The notes under the pieces: generated by a model
Seen by the model: only the letters and a program-made list of their open reading frames with translations
What the model was told of the DNA's origin: nothing
Databases searched by the model: none
Translations under genes and position numbers: made by a program
Part shown: positions 8,796 to 16,964 of the stretch, piece by piece
Layout: each line of letters opens with the position of its first letter
Position numbering within the stretch: the first letter of the stretch is position 1
Assembly: GCA_900314645.1 (NCBI GenBank)
Contig: OMWB01000002.1
Location: 62,001 to 126,000 of the forward strand
DNA: 64,000 bases
Direction: 5' to 3'
From: an uncultured Actinomycetes bacterium
Lineage (GTDB): Bacteria > Actinomycetota > Coriobacteriia > Coriobacteriales > Atopobiaceae

Positions 8796-8844
8796 AATAC
8801 AGACGGGACAGGCACCGCAGCCCGGTGCTGGCGAGGCGCGCAGC

Positions 8845-10710
8845 CTAGTCCCAATAATCCTCGAAGGCGTCTTCAATGACCTCAAAGTCGTTGCGCTTGT
8901 CCAGCTGGGCCTGAATCTCTTCTGCCGCATCGATGCGATCGGTGATGATGAGGTCAGCAGGACCGTTGAGGAACTTCTTAATCCCGTTATCAGTATTCAC
9001 GGTCCACACGCCCACGCGCTTGTCCGCAAAGTGCGCTCGGCTGATGCGGCTGTCGGTCGCCAGCTCCTCCTCCATCAGGACGTAGTCGCACGTCAGGTGC
9101 GAGACGTTGCCCACCGAGACGAACACGAGCGTCCCGGTGTCGAACTCCGGGTAGGTCCTCTCCGCGTACTCGATGACGTCGTAGTTGAGCGAGATGACCC
9201 TCTCGCGCACCATGGCCACCACGTCGTCGACCATCTGCCTGTCGGCCGTCGCGCCCTTCAGCTCGACGAGGAGCCGCTCGCGGCCCTTGATGACGTCGAG
9301 CATCTCCTCGAGGGTGGGGACCTGCCAGGTCCTGCCCGGCTCGGTCGCGTCCCTCAGGCGGAGGCCCCTCACCTCCTCGAACGTCATGTCCTTCGGGGCG
9401 CGCTCGTCGCCGGCGAGGCGGCGGAAGGTGTCGTCGTGGTTGATGACGTAGTGGCCGTCCTTGGTGCGCTGGACGTCGATCTCGCTCGCGTAGCAGCCGT
9501 GCTCGATGGCCACCTCGAGCCCCTCGAGCGAGTTCTCGGGGGCGAGCGTCCCCGCCGCGCGGTGCCCTACGATGCCCACGGGATCATGTGCAAACACTTC
9601 GTCAAAGAGAATGCCGCTGCCGAGGGAGATGATGGCGATGAGAATAAAGCTGCCGATGACGTAGCCAATCTTTCGCAGATAAGCGTGACGGCGCGGCCTT
9701 GCGGGCCACAGCTCCCGCTTCCCATGAGCTATGTCATCGTAGCAGCGCGTAAAACGCAGCAAGAGGTACGAGTTGCCCAGAAGCGCCACGAGCGCATTGG
9801 CTGCAGCCCCAAACAGCACCACAAACACCGAGAGCACACGGTAAACTATGAGGTCGTACTGCGCGCTCGTGAGGTTCACGCTGTCTGCCAGGTTATCAAT
9901 GGTAACCTCTACCCCATCGACCATTGGCCACGCCACTTCGAACACGATCTCAGGGACAACGTTAAACAGCGTAAACACGAACAGAGCCAGGAAAGTCCAG
10001 AATAGAAACGGTAGCAGCATGTACCCGGCAATCTGAAGGCCATGCTCTCGAACGGCCTTGAGAGACCAGCGGCCCGCTTCAGAAGGCTTCAGATCATCGA
10101 TAAGCACGGCGTGCATAATAAAGATATACGCAACCGCTATCGCAGCCAGCACAGCAAGCAGGAGAAAATACGCCGCACAGTACAGGGGCGTATGAAAGAT
10201 GACGTCCGAGATGAAGTTGGGTATGTACAGGTCTTTGGTGACCCTGACTGAGAACCCTACGCCAAGGAGCGGCGTCGCAACAAGAACGAAGAGAATGACA
10301 CCGAGCCCGCTCGGCGTGAGGAATCTCCTCAGAGAACGCACGCCGCTCCTAATGGACGCAAAGATTCGGACGGGCCTGCCATAGAGAACGTCATTGGACA
10401 CCAGTATTCCGGCAAAGAGCTCTATTGCCACAAGCAGGGGCAATACCACTGCCCATATGACAACAATGAGTAGCCCTTGCCACGTGAAAAGGCACTTCGT
10501 GAAGTTTGCAGACGTAATGGCCACGCCCAGCGTGTCAGTGAGAAGCTCGGTGATGGCATCGGCAATATTCAGAACGATGCCCATGAGGAATCCGGCAGCC
10601 ATCTGAAACGTCCAAAACTCAGGTAGAGCCTGGAAGCCAAGCCTTTTGAAGCCCACGAAGCGCTCAGCCTTCGTCTGTAGGTGCTTGCCTTCCCATCCTG
10701 TATCAGCCAT
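8845..10710 (-). CDS. Membrane glycerophosphodiester phosphodiesterase
   Basis: A 621-residue protein. The first about 360 residues form a multi-helix membrane domain typical of GDPD membrane proteins. The C-terminal catalytic domain begins at HRAAGTLAPENS (about 384) and contains EIDVQRTKDGHYVINHDDTF, which carries the metal-binding Glu/Asp and the catalytic His pair. It hydrolyses glycerophosphodiesters to sn-glycerol 3-phosphate and an alcohol. The ATG has an AGGAGAC ribosome site. An acetyltransferase gene ends 8 bp upstream, so they are probably cotranscribed. The DNA for the catalytic core (about 9090-9580) is much more GC-rich than the membrane part, which suggests recombination. Confidence 0.88.
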   Translation of the reverse strand: MADTGWEGKHLQTKAERFVGFKRLGFQALPEFWTFQMAAGFLMGIVLNIADAITELLTDTLGVAITSANFTKCLFTWQGLLIVVIWAVVLPLLVAIELFAGILVSNDVLYGRPVRIFASIRSGVRSLRRFLTPSGLGVILFVLVATPLLGVGFSVRVTKDLYIPNFISDVIFHTPLYCAAYFLLLAVLAAIAVAYIFIMHAVLIDDLKPSEAGRWSLKAVREHGLQIAGYMLLPFLFWTFLALFVFTLFNVVPEIVFEVAWPMVDGVEVTIDNLADSVNLTSAQYDLIVYRVLSVFVVLFGAAANALVALLGNSYLLLRFTRCYDDIAHGKRELWPARPRRHAYLRKIGYVIGSFILIAIISLGSGILFDEVFAHDPVGIVGHRAAGTLAPENSLEGLEVAIEHGCYASEIDVQRTKDGHYVINHDDTFRRLAGDERAPKDMTFEEVRGLRLRDATEPGRTWQVPTLEEMLDVIKGRERLLVELKGATADRQMVDDVVAMVRERVISLNYDVIEYAERTYPEFDTGTLVFVSVGNVSHLTCDYVLMEEELATDSRISRAHFADKRVGVWTVNTDNGIKKFLNGPADLIITDRIDAAEEIQAQLDKRNDFEVIEDAFEDYWD

Positions 10711-10718
10711 CTTGTCTC

Positions 10719-11195
10719 CTAGAGCATCAGACGCATGGGAACATGCGTGTAGCGATCATCCTCAAAACCCAGCGAGCGGTACAACGGATAGCCGTCTTCG
10801 GTGGCGTGCAGCTCAAGCACGTCGAGCGCGCGTGCGGTGGCGTCCGTAATCAGCAGGTCCATGACGCGACGCGCGAGCCCCTGGCGACGATGCTCGGGCA
10901 CCGTGTACACGTTAAAGAGCACACCCGTGTGCCCATGTGGGAAACGGGGGCTTGGCGGCTTCTCAACCAGTAGAAGCCAGGCGCAGGCGGCAATGTCATC
11001 GGTAGCCTCGTCGCGGGCGACAAAGACATGGAGCGTTCGCCCTAGGTGGTAGCGCAGGTAGTTGGGGACCTCGAAGGTGAGGTCGTCAATCTGCTCATCT
11101 GAGAGCTGGCCGTAGTCAGCAGTGAGGTAACCAATACGCAGATCAACCAACTGAGGAATGTCTGCGACGGTTGCGGCCTCGATGCGATACGCCAT
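10719..11195 (-). CDS. GNAT family N-acetyltransferase
   Basis: A 158-residue single-domain acetyltransferase. The acetyl-CoA-binding motif A reads VYTVPEHRRQGLARRVM (about 95-111), and a typical C-terminal YPLYRSLGFE follows. It transfers an acetyl group from acetyl-CoA to an amine that cannot be predicted from the sequence. The 8-bp gap to the downstream GDPD gene suggests a two-gene operon. There is no membrane segment, and the length is normal for the family. Confidence 0.85.
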   Translation of the reverse strand: MAYRIEAATVADIPQLVDLRIGYLTADYGQLSDEQIDDLTFEVPNYLRYHLGRTLHVFVARDEATDDIAACAWLLLVEKPPSPRFPHGHTGVLFNVYTVPEHRRQGLARRVMDLLITDATARALDVLELHATEDGYPLYRSLGFEDDRYTHVPMRLML

Positions 11196-11348
11196 AGCTA
11201 ACCCCTAGCTGCCTTCCATTCTTTCCGTATTGCTAGCGTAGCATTTAGGCGGTTTAGGGTGTAAGGAAATCGCGCCAACGAGTAACGTTTCAACTACTAT
11301 CATGGGCTTCGTGGCTATTATTCCGTACGCAGAGGAGAGGAACTCGTC

Positions 11349-11819
11349 GTGGCATTCAAGAAGCTTGCAATTGGCAATGATCACACCGCCGTGGAAATGC
11401 GCAAGGAGATTCAGGCCTACCTTGAGGGGCAGGGCTACGAGGTCATTAGCGTGGGCACCGACAGCACTGAGCGCTTCAACTACCCCGTGAGCGGCTATAA
11501 GGTTGCCAAGATGGTGGCTTCCGGCGAGGTCGACGGCGGCATCCTCATTTGCGGCACTGGCGTGGGCATCAGCCTCGCCGCCAACAAGGTCAAGGGCATC
11601 CGTGCTGTGGTGTGCTCTGAGCCGTACTCCGCGCGCCTCTCCCGCCAGCACAACAACACCAACATCGTGGCTTTTGGCGCTCGCGTGATTGGCATTGAGA
11701 CCGCCAAGGACATCGTGGACGCATGGCTCGGCGCCGAGTTCGAGGGTGGCCGTCACCAGGTGCGCATTGATATGATCTCTGAGATTGAGGCAACCCAGGC
11801 GCTCGCTGCTGCCGAGTAG
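11349..11819 (+). CDS. rpiB: Ribose 5-phosphate isomerase B
   Basis: A 156-residue RpiB/LacAB-family isomerase, interconverting ribose 5-phosphate and ribulose 5-phosphate in the pentose phosphate pathway. It shows the N-terminal GNDHTA phosphate/substrate loop, the catalytic Cys and anion loop CGTGVGIS, and RQHNNTN. The start codon is GTG at 11349, with an AGAGGAGAGG ribosome site. It stands at the head of a sugar-metabolism block. A long palindrome follows its stop. Sugar-phosphate isomerases for galactose 6-phosphate or allose look similar, so the exact substrate is less sure. Confidence 0.88.
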   Translation: MAFKKLAIGNDHTAVEMRKEIQAYLEGQGYEVISVGTDSTERFNYPVSGYKVAKMVASGEVDGGILICGTGVGISLAANKVKGIRAVVCSEPYSARLSRQHNNTNIVAFGARVIGIETAKDIVDAWLGAEFEGGRHQVRIDMISEIEATQALAAAE

Positions 11820-11822
11820 AGC

Positions 11823-11897
11823 TGCGGACAAAGGGGGCTACCCCCTAAGGACACGAGTCCCTTTCGTGTCCTTAGGGGGTAGCCCCCTTTGTCCGCA
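11823..11897. repeat. Palindrome with 34-bp arms, GGACAAAG variant of the GGGGGTAGCCCCC family
   Basis: Arms 11823-11856 and 11864-11897 are exact reverse complements around a 7-base loop. The core is the same GGGGGCTACCCCC, but the outer arm reads TGCGGACAAAG, as in the copy at 48689. It lies directly after rpiB and may end its transcript. Confidence 0.9.
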
Positions 11898-12061
11898 CTT
11901 TCGTAGGCCGCTGAAACAAAAGTCCCACGTTTTGCACGGCGAGGACCATCATCGCCGAAAATCACTTCCTAAAGCGGAGTTCGCCCCACTCTGCCGTGCA
12001 TTCGCACCGTATCCTGTAATTGTCACAAACCAGCGTCAATGCGACGAAAAGGAGAGGTGCA

Positions 12062-13105
12062 ATGGCAGGGCGAATCATCAACATCGGCTTCATTGGCAAC
12101 GGCAAGGGTGCTAACCGCTACCACATTCCTTTCTCGATGGCTCTGCCTGAGAAGTTCCGCGTCAAGACGGTGCACGCCCGCCATCTGGGTGGTCCGTGGC
12201 CCGAGCTGGACGGTGTCGAGTACACCACTGACCTCGAGGCGATGCTCGCAGATCCCGAGATTGACGTCGTCGAGATCTCCACTCCGCACTCCACCCACTA
12301 CTCCCTCACCAAACAGGCCCTCGAGGCTGGCAAGCACGTCGTGTGCGACAAGGCCTTCGTGGGCACCGTCGCCGAGGCGGAGGAGCTCTACGCGCTGGCC
12401 GAAGCCAAGGGTGTCACGGTCCAGTGCTACCAGAACCGCCGCTTCGACTCCGACCTCCTCACCGCAAAGAAGGTCATGGAGTCCGGCAAGCTGGGCAAGG
12501 TCTTCGAGATCGTCACCCACTATGACTACTGGCGCGAGGAGTACCTGCGCTACGCCAAAGAGTATCCGTATAACCGCCTGAACGGCATTTGCTATGGCCA
12601 CGCCTGCCACAGCGTCGATCAGCTCATCAGCTGGCTGGGCATCCCCGATAGCTGGCATGTTGAGACGCGCCAACTGGGCGGCGAGGGCCATCCCGAGACC
12701 TACTACGACTTCGACCTGTATTACGACGAGCTGGGCATCAAGGCTACGGCCGCATCCAACTATCACGCGGCCATCCAGCGCCCGAGCTTTGAGGTGTACG
12801 GTGAGCGCGGCACCTTCATCAAGGTCGAGAAGGACCAGCAGGAGCGCGACCTCAAGAAGTTCTACCTGCCGGCCGGTCATCCTGACTTTGGCCTAGACAC
12901 GCCCGACCAGTGGGGCGTCCTGCGCTACTACGACGAGGACGGCACCATGCACCAGGAGCGCGTCGAGACCGTCCGCAGCACCTATTCCGGCTTCTATGAG
13001 GCGCTGTACGAGACCTTGGTCAACGGGGCCCCGCAGCTGGTGAAGCCCGAGGAGACCATCGCGCAGCTCCGCATCCTGGAGGAAGCAACCAAGGACCTGA
13101 AGTAA
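12062..13105 (+). CDS. Gfo/Idh/MocA family oxidoreductase (1)
   Basis: A 347-residue NAD(P)-dependent oxidoreductase. The N-terminal Rossmann fold opens IGFIGNGKGANR. The usual EKP signature is replaced by VCDKAF near residue 101. The C-terminal alpha/beta substrate domain contains YQNRRFDSDL and a HACHSVDQL segment. Such enzymes act on sugar or inositol-type alcohols. The start at 12062 has AAAAGGAGAGG ahead of it and is preferred over an upstream ATG. The third codon position is almost always C or G, suggesting strong expression. The next oxidoreductase gene begins 75 bp downstream. The substrate is unknown. Confidence 0.85.
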   Translation: MAGRIINIGFIGNGKGANRYHIPFSMALPEKFRVKTVHARHLGGPWPELDGVEYTTDLEAMLADPEIDVVEISTPHSTHYSLTKQALEAGKHVVCDKAFVGTVAEAEELYALAEAKGVTVQCYQNRRFDSDLLTAKKVMESGKLGKVFEIVTHYDYWREEYLRYAKEYPYNRLNGICYGHACHSVDQLISWLGIPDSWHVETRQLGGEGHPETYYDFDLYYDELGIKATAASNYHAAIQRPSFEVYGERGTFIKVEKDQQERDLKKFYLPAGHPDFGLDTPDQWGVLRYYDEDGTMHQERVETVRSTYSGFYEALYETLVNGAPQLVKPEETIAQLRILEEATKDLK

Positions 13106-13180
13106 GCAACTGACTAAAGCCCCTCACCGTTTCGCCCGCACACTTGACGTAAAGCGCATCGCAGAAGAAAGAATCGCATC

Positions 13181-14167
13181 ATGAAGATTGGTATCGTCGG
13201 AACCGGAATGATTGCCCGCATGGTTGGCCCCAACATGGCCTCTTGGGGAGTGGAGGTCACCGCTGTCGCCGGCACCCCCACCACGATGGATCAGGTCAAC
13301 GAGCTCGCTGACCAGCTTGGTGCCGCAGGCCGCTATGGCGATTACCACGACCTCATCGCCGATCCCGAGGTTGACACCGTCTACGTTGCCGTGCCCAACT
13401 TCCTGCACTACGCCGTGACCGAGGCCGCCATCCTTGGTGGCAAGGACGTCGTCTGCGAGAAGCCGCTTGCTTCCAACGAGGTCGAGGCCGCCCGCCTGGC
13501 CGAGCTCGCCAAGGAGCACAAGCGCTTCCTCTGGGAGGCCGTGGTGACCACCCGTCAGCCCAACTTCAAGCTGGTCCGCGACGAGCTGCTCGCCAAGATC
13601 GGCACCATCAAGGCCGTCTCCGTCAACTACAGCCAGTACTCCAGCCGCTACGACGCCTTCCGCGCCGGCGAGGTCCTGCCCGCGTTCGACCCCGCCAAGG
13701 CCGGCGGCGCCATCATGGACATCGGCCTGTACACGCTCACCTACACCATCGGCCTCTTCGGAGAGCCCAAGGCCGCCAAGTACTACGCAAACATCGAGCG
13801 CGGCATCGACACCTCAGGCCTCGTCGTCATGGAGTACGACGGCTTCACCGCCACCAACGTCTGCGCCAAGGACAGCAACGGGGCGCTCGGCGCCACCATC
13901 CAGGGCACCGATGGCTGGATTAAGACCTTCGCCGGCGCCAACGCTTGCGGCCCCGTCACCCTGCACCTGAACGACGGCACCGAGGAGGTCATCGACCGCG
14001 CCCTGCCCATCATGTGGGAAGGCGAGTTCCGCGAGTTTGTTGCCCAGCAGAACGAGGGCAACCTGGAGGAGTGCTATCGTCAGCTTGACGAAAGCTTGCT
14101 CGTGAGCCGCATCCAGAACACCATCCGTCGCGAGGCGGGCGTCATCTTCCCTGCTGACCAGCAGTAA
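13181..14167 (+). CDS. Gfo/Idh/MocA family oxidoreductase (2)
   Basis: A 328-residue dehydrogenase with a Rossmann motif GIVGTGMIARMVG at the N terminus. It has the VCEKPLASN signature near residue 92 (active Lys) and a GGAIMDIGLYTLTY substrate-domain segment. It probably oxidises a sugar or trans-dihydrodiol-like compound with NAD(P). It lies between two related genes in the same direction, and a clear terminator hairpin follows the stop. Codon use is very GC3-rich like its upstream neighbour. Confidence 0.86.
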   Translation: MKIGIVGTGMIARMVGPNMASWGVEVTAVAGTPTTMDQVNELADQLGAAGRYGDYHDLIADPEVDTVYVAVPNFLHYAVTEAAILGGKDVVCEKPLASNEVEAARLAELAKEHKRFLWEAVVTTRQPNFKLVRDELLAKIGTIKAVSVNYSQYSSRYDAFRAGEVLPAFDPAKAGGAIMDIGLYTLTYTIGLFGEPKAAKYYANIERGIDTSGLVVMEYDGFTATNVCAKDSNGALGATIQGTDGWIKTFAGANACGPVTLHLNDGTEEVIDRALPIMWEGEFREFVAQQNEGNLEECYRQLDESLLVSRIQNTIRREAGVIFPADQQ

Positions 14168-14184
14168 GATCACAGAGACTATGG

Positions 14185-14217
14185 GGCGGCCAGAGCATTG
14201 TCTCTGGCCGCCTTCTT
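14185..14217 (+). terminator. Intrinsic terminator after oxidoreductase 2
   Basis: An 11-bp stem, GGCGGCCAGAG with CTCTGGCCGCC, around a 6-base loop is followed by TTCTT. The next gene starts 17 bp later, so read-through into it is possible. Confidence 0.75.
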
Positions 14218-14233
14218 ATGAGAGGAGCGCAGC

Positions 14234-15697
14234 ATGATCCGCTTTGGCATCCTGGGAGCAGGAAACATCGCCCACCGTTTTGCCGCAAGCCTAGCCCATG
14301 AGAATGGCGCAAAGCTCACGGCCATCAGCTGCCGCTCGGCCGAGAAGGCAGCCGCATGGGTGAGGAACTTCGATATCCCCGCAGATCAGGCATACGCTGG
14401 AGAGCATGCACATGAGGCGCTGCTCTCTGACCCTGAGGTGGATGCCATCTATCTCGCGCTCCCCCACCAGCTCCACCATAAGTGGGCCCTTGCCGCACTG
14501 CGCGCTGGCAAGGCTGTGCTGTGCGAGAAGCCGGCCATGCTCACGGCACAGGAGATGGGTGAAGTCGCTGACGTGGCACGGGAGCAGAAGATCCTGTTCA
14601 TGGAGGCCATGAAGCCGCGTTTTGTACCTCTTTACCAGCAGGTTGTTGCTGCAGCACACGAGATTGGCGAGATTGTGCGCATCGATGCCACGCTCTGCAA
14701 CGACATGCTTGGATACGCTCAGGGCAAGGATAGCTACCACCTGCATGGAGGCCCGGGCGCTGGCGTGCTGCTTGACTGCGGTACCTACTGCGCAAGCTGG
14801 CTCGAGGACTTCTGCCCAGGCATCCCTCAGCTGACGAGCATCTGCGGTGCCTTCAGCGAAGACGTCGACATCTATGTGGACGCCACGCTTGCCTATGGCG
14901 GCGTTGAGGCGCGCCTCGAATGCGCCTTTGATCGTGGCAAACCCCGCACAGCTACCATCGTTGGCACCAAGGGAAGCATCCTCGTTGAGGAGCTCCATCG
15001 CCCGCAGCGCGCCGTGGTGACGCTGGCCGACGGGTCAGAGCGCGTTCTCGAGGCACCCTATGAGTACGACGACTTCTATAGCGAGATTCACCATTTCTGC
15101 GAGCTGCTACGTGCTGGCGAGACTGAGTCGCCCATCATGCCGCTTAAGGACTCGCTGCACTGCGCTCTCATTCTTGACACCATCCGCGCAGGCTTCCAGA
15201 TTACGCCCGATGCGCTGGACATCCTTGCAGAGCAGGAGCGGGTGCTTCGCTACCCCGAGCGCTTCGGCGCAGCAGAGGCGCTCGCGCTGGGCAACCGCGT
15301 GGCCACCTTGTTCCACGAGTATGACCGCGGCGTGACCTGCAAGATCACGCGCGAGAGCGATGGCATGCAGCTCTTTGGCTGGTCAAATGATGACAAGGCA
15401 CCGCGCAACTATGACTTTGTGGAGGGCAAGCGCACCGCCGCGCTCGCGTCCGGCCATGCCAGCATCTGGAAGCAGCTTGAGCTGGCCGTTGCCGGACGCT
15501 CCGAGGAGCTCTTCTCAGCACCTGGTCAGATGCCCGTTGCGGGCGCCTTCCCCATTCGCGTTCAAGGGTCTGACGAACTGGTTGCCACAGTCGTGGTGAG
15601 CGGCCTACACGAGGGCCTTGATCACGAGCTGGTTGTGCGTGCGCTTGAGGCAGAGCTCGGCGTCTCCGCTCCGGCCCTGAAGTCCATCATCAGGTAA
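14234..15697 (+). CDS. Gfo/Idh/MocA oxidoreductase fused to a UPF0303 domain
   Basis: A 487-residue fusion. Residues 1-325 form a normal Gfo/Idh/MocA oxidoreductase: Rossmann GILGAGNIAHRF, LCEKPAML signature, and a GGPGAGVLLDCGTY segment. Residues from about 330 match UPF0303/HbpS-like proteins. The match includes RYPERFGAAEALALGNRVA, a central EGKR and GHAS, and the hallmark GAFPIRVQG, VVVSGL and DHELVVRAL near the end. UPF0303 proteins are usually separate proteins of about 160 residues with poorly known function (heme- or metal-linked in some reports). The fusion implies the two act together on one substrate. The start has a GAGAGGAGCG ribosome site. Confidence 0.85.
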   Translation: MIRFGILGAGNIAHRFAASLAHENGAKLTAISCRSAEKAAAWVRNFDIPADQAYAGEHAHEALLSDPEVDAIYLALPHQLHHKWALAALRAGKAVLCEKPAMLTAQEMGEVADVAREQKILFMEAMKPRFVPLYQQVVAAAHEIGEIVRIDATLCNDMLGYAQGKDSYHLHGGPGAGVLLDCGTYCASWLEDFCPGIPQLTSICGAFSEDVDIYVDATLAYGGVEARLECAFDRGKPRTATIVGTKGSILVEELHRPQRAVVTLADGSERVLEAPYEYDDFYSEIHHFCELLRAGETESPIMPLKDSLHCALILDTIRAGFQITPDALDILAEQERVLRYPERFGAAEALALGNRVATLFHEYDRGVTCKITRESDGMQLFGWSNDDKAPRNYDFVEGKRTAALASGHASIWKQLELAVAGRSEELFSAPGQMPVAGAFPIRVQGSDELVATVVVSGLHEGLDHELVVRALEAELGVSAPALKSIIR

Positions 15698-15723
15698 CGA
15701 GCGACCAACACCTGAACGTCTCG

Positions 15724-16206
15724 TTACGAGAGCACTGCCTCGGGTACCGAAACCTGCCTATAGGTGACGCCACAACGGTCAAGCACCGAGCGTGCGACAG
15801 CCGCACCGATGGTGTCGTGATACTTGTCGTCGAGGTACACCACCTCGCCGATACCTGCCTGCACCAGCATCTTTGCGCACTCTTGGCACGGAAAGAGCGT
15901 CACGTACACCGTGGCGTCGGTCAGCTCCTTGAGCGAGCCACGGAAGTTGAGGATGGCGTTGGCTTCGGCATGAATCACGTAGTTATGCTTGTCCGTGAGG
16001 GGGTCGTCCGTGGTCTCCCAAGGGAATTCCTCGTCATCAAGACCTGAAGGAGTGCCGTTATACCCCACCGAGAGGATGCGGTGGTCGGTGCCCGCGATGC
16101 AGGCCCCCACCTGCGTGTTGGGGTCCTTGCTGCGGAGCGCGGCCGCTACGGCAACCCGCATGAAGAACTCGTCCCAGCTAATGACGTTGTCGCGCTTTCC
16201 TGGCAT
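15724..16206 (-). CDS. dCMP deaminase family protein
   Basis: A 160-residue zinc cytidine deaminase-fold enzyme. The zinc-binding and catalytic HAEAN (His-Ala-Glu) lies near residue 80, and PCQEC near 106 supplies the two Cys ligands. An early SKDPNTQVGACI and GYNGTP are typical of dCMP deaminase/ComEB. It converts dCMP to dUMP for thymidylate synthesis. The ATG follows a GGGAGGGAG ribosome site. It converges with the Gfo/Idh-UPF0303 gene with only 26 bp between, and no operon partner is seen. Confidence 0.9.
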   Translation of the reverse strand: MPGKRDNVISWDEFFMRVAVAAALRSKDPNTQVGACIAGTDHRILSVGYNGTPSGLDDEEFPWETTDDPLTDKHNYVIHAEANAILNFRGSLKELTDATVYVTLFPCQECAKMLVQAGIGEVVYLDDKYHDTIGAAVARSVLDRCGVTYRQVSVPEAVLS

Positions 16207-16299
16207 GGCACTCCCTCCCTCGTTGGCTTACGCACGATTGTAGTGCGTGTTTGGCAACATATGCAGGTAAGGCGGCCGTAGGTAGGAAAACGTAACCTT

Positions 16300-16872
16300 T
16301 TACAGGGCCAAGATGCCCAGATGCTCCAACAGGACCTTGGTTCCGATCAGGATGAGGATAATTCCGCCCGCAATCTGCGAAGGCTTTCGATACCTCATGC
16401 CAAACTGGTTGCCAATGAGCACGCCAGCAATGGAGAAGACAAACGTCGTGACGCCAATGAGCGAAACGCTGGTCCAGATGTTGACCGAGAGCGAGGCAAA
16501 CGCGATACCAACCGTCAAGGCATCGATGGACGTGGCGATGGCGAGCATGAGAAGCTCGCCCCAATCGATGTGATCGACCGTGTCAGCGTCCTCCTCCTCA
16601 TCAGAAAGCGCCTCACGAATCATGTTGCCGCCGATAAAGGCCAAGAGGCCAAAGGCAATCCAATGGTCGACAGGTTCGATCAACCACAGGAACTGGCTTC
16701 CCAAGGCCCAGCCAATGACGGGCATTCCGGCCTGAAAGCCACCGAACGCTATGGCAAGTGCAAAGGCAACCTTCCAGTTGACCTTCTGCATGCCCAGCCC
16801 CTTGCAGATCGAGACCGAGAAGGCGTCCATCGACAGGCCAACGGCAAGCAGGAACAGCTCGACAAAACTCAC
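16300..16872 (-). CDS. mntP: Manganese efflux pump MntP
   Basis: A 190-residue, six-helix membrane protein of the MntP family that exports Mn(II). It has the two conserved repeats with membrane-embedded Asp: GLSMDAFSVSICKG near the N terminus and ATSIDALTVGIAFA in the second half, separated by an acidic cytoplasmic loop (EEEDAD). GTG at 16872 is chosen as the start because GGGGGAGG lies 6 bp before it and the resulting length matches the family. A longer ATG start (to 16905) would add residues with no family match. Upstream is a promoter overlapping the end of amrS, and a 10-bp hairpin. Confidence 0.88.
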   Translation of the reverse strand: MSFVELFLLAVGLSMDAFSVSICKGLGMQKVNWKVAFALAIAFGGFQAGMPVIGWALGSQFLWLIEPVDHWIAFGLLAFIGGNMIREALSDEEEDADTVDHIDWGELLMLAIATSIDALTVGIAFASLSVNIWTSVSLIGVTTFVFSIAGVLIGNQFGMRYRKPSQIAGGIILILIGTKVLLEHLGILAL

Positions 16873-16888
16873 GACATCCTCCCCCAGC

Positions 16889-16915
16889 GATCCGTCTCTC
16901 CCCATGAGACGGATC
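16889..16915 (-). promoter_or_regulatory. Leader hairpin upstream of mntP
   Basis: A 10-bp perfect stem (16889-16898 with 16906-16915) with a 7-base loop lies between the mntP promoter and its ribosome site, 17 bp before the GTG. There is no U-tract, so it is not a simple terminator. It does not look like the yybP-ykoY manganese riboswitch. Confidence 0.45.
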
Positions 16916-16936
16916 TGGTGCGTTTAGCAAACGTCA

Positions 16937-16964
16937 ATGCTAGCACATCAGAGCTGTGCCTCAA
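16937..16964 (-). promoter_or_regulatory. Candidate mntP promoter
   Basis: On the minus strand TTGAGG (16964-16959), a 16-bp spacer and TAGCAT (16942-16937) form a plausible promoter. Its -35 overlaps the stop of the radical SAM gene. Confidence 0.4.

Noticed and set aside
16873..16960. yybP-ykoY manganese riboswitch before mntP
   Set aside because: The region is too short and lacks the conserved paired loops; only a simple hairpin is present.
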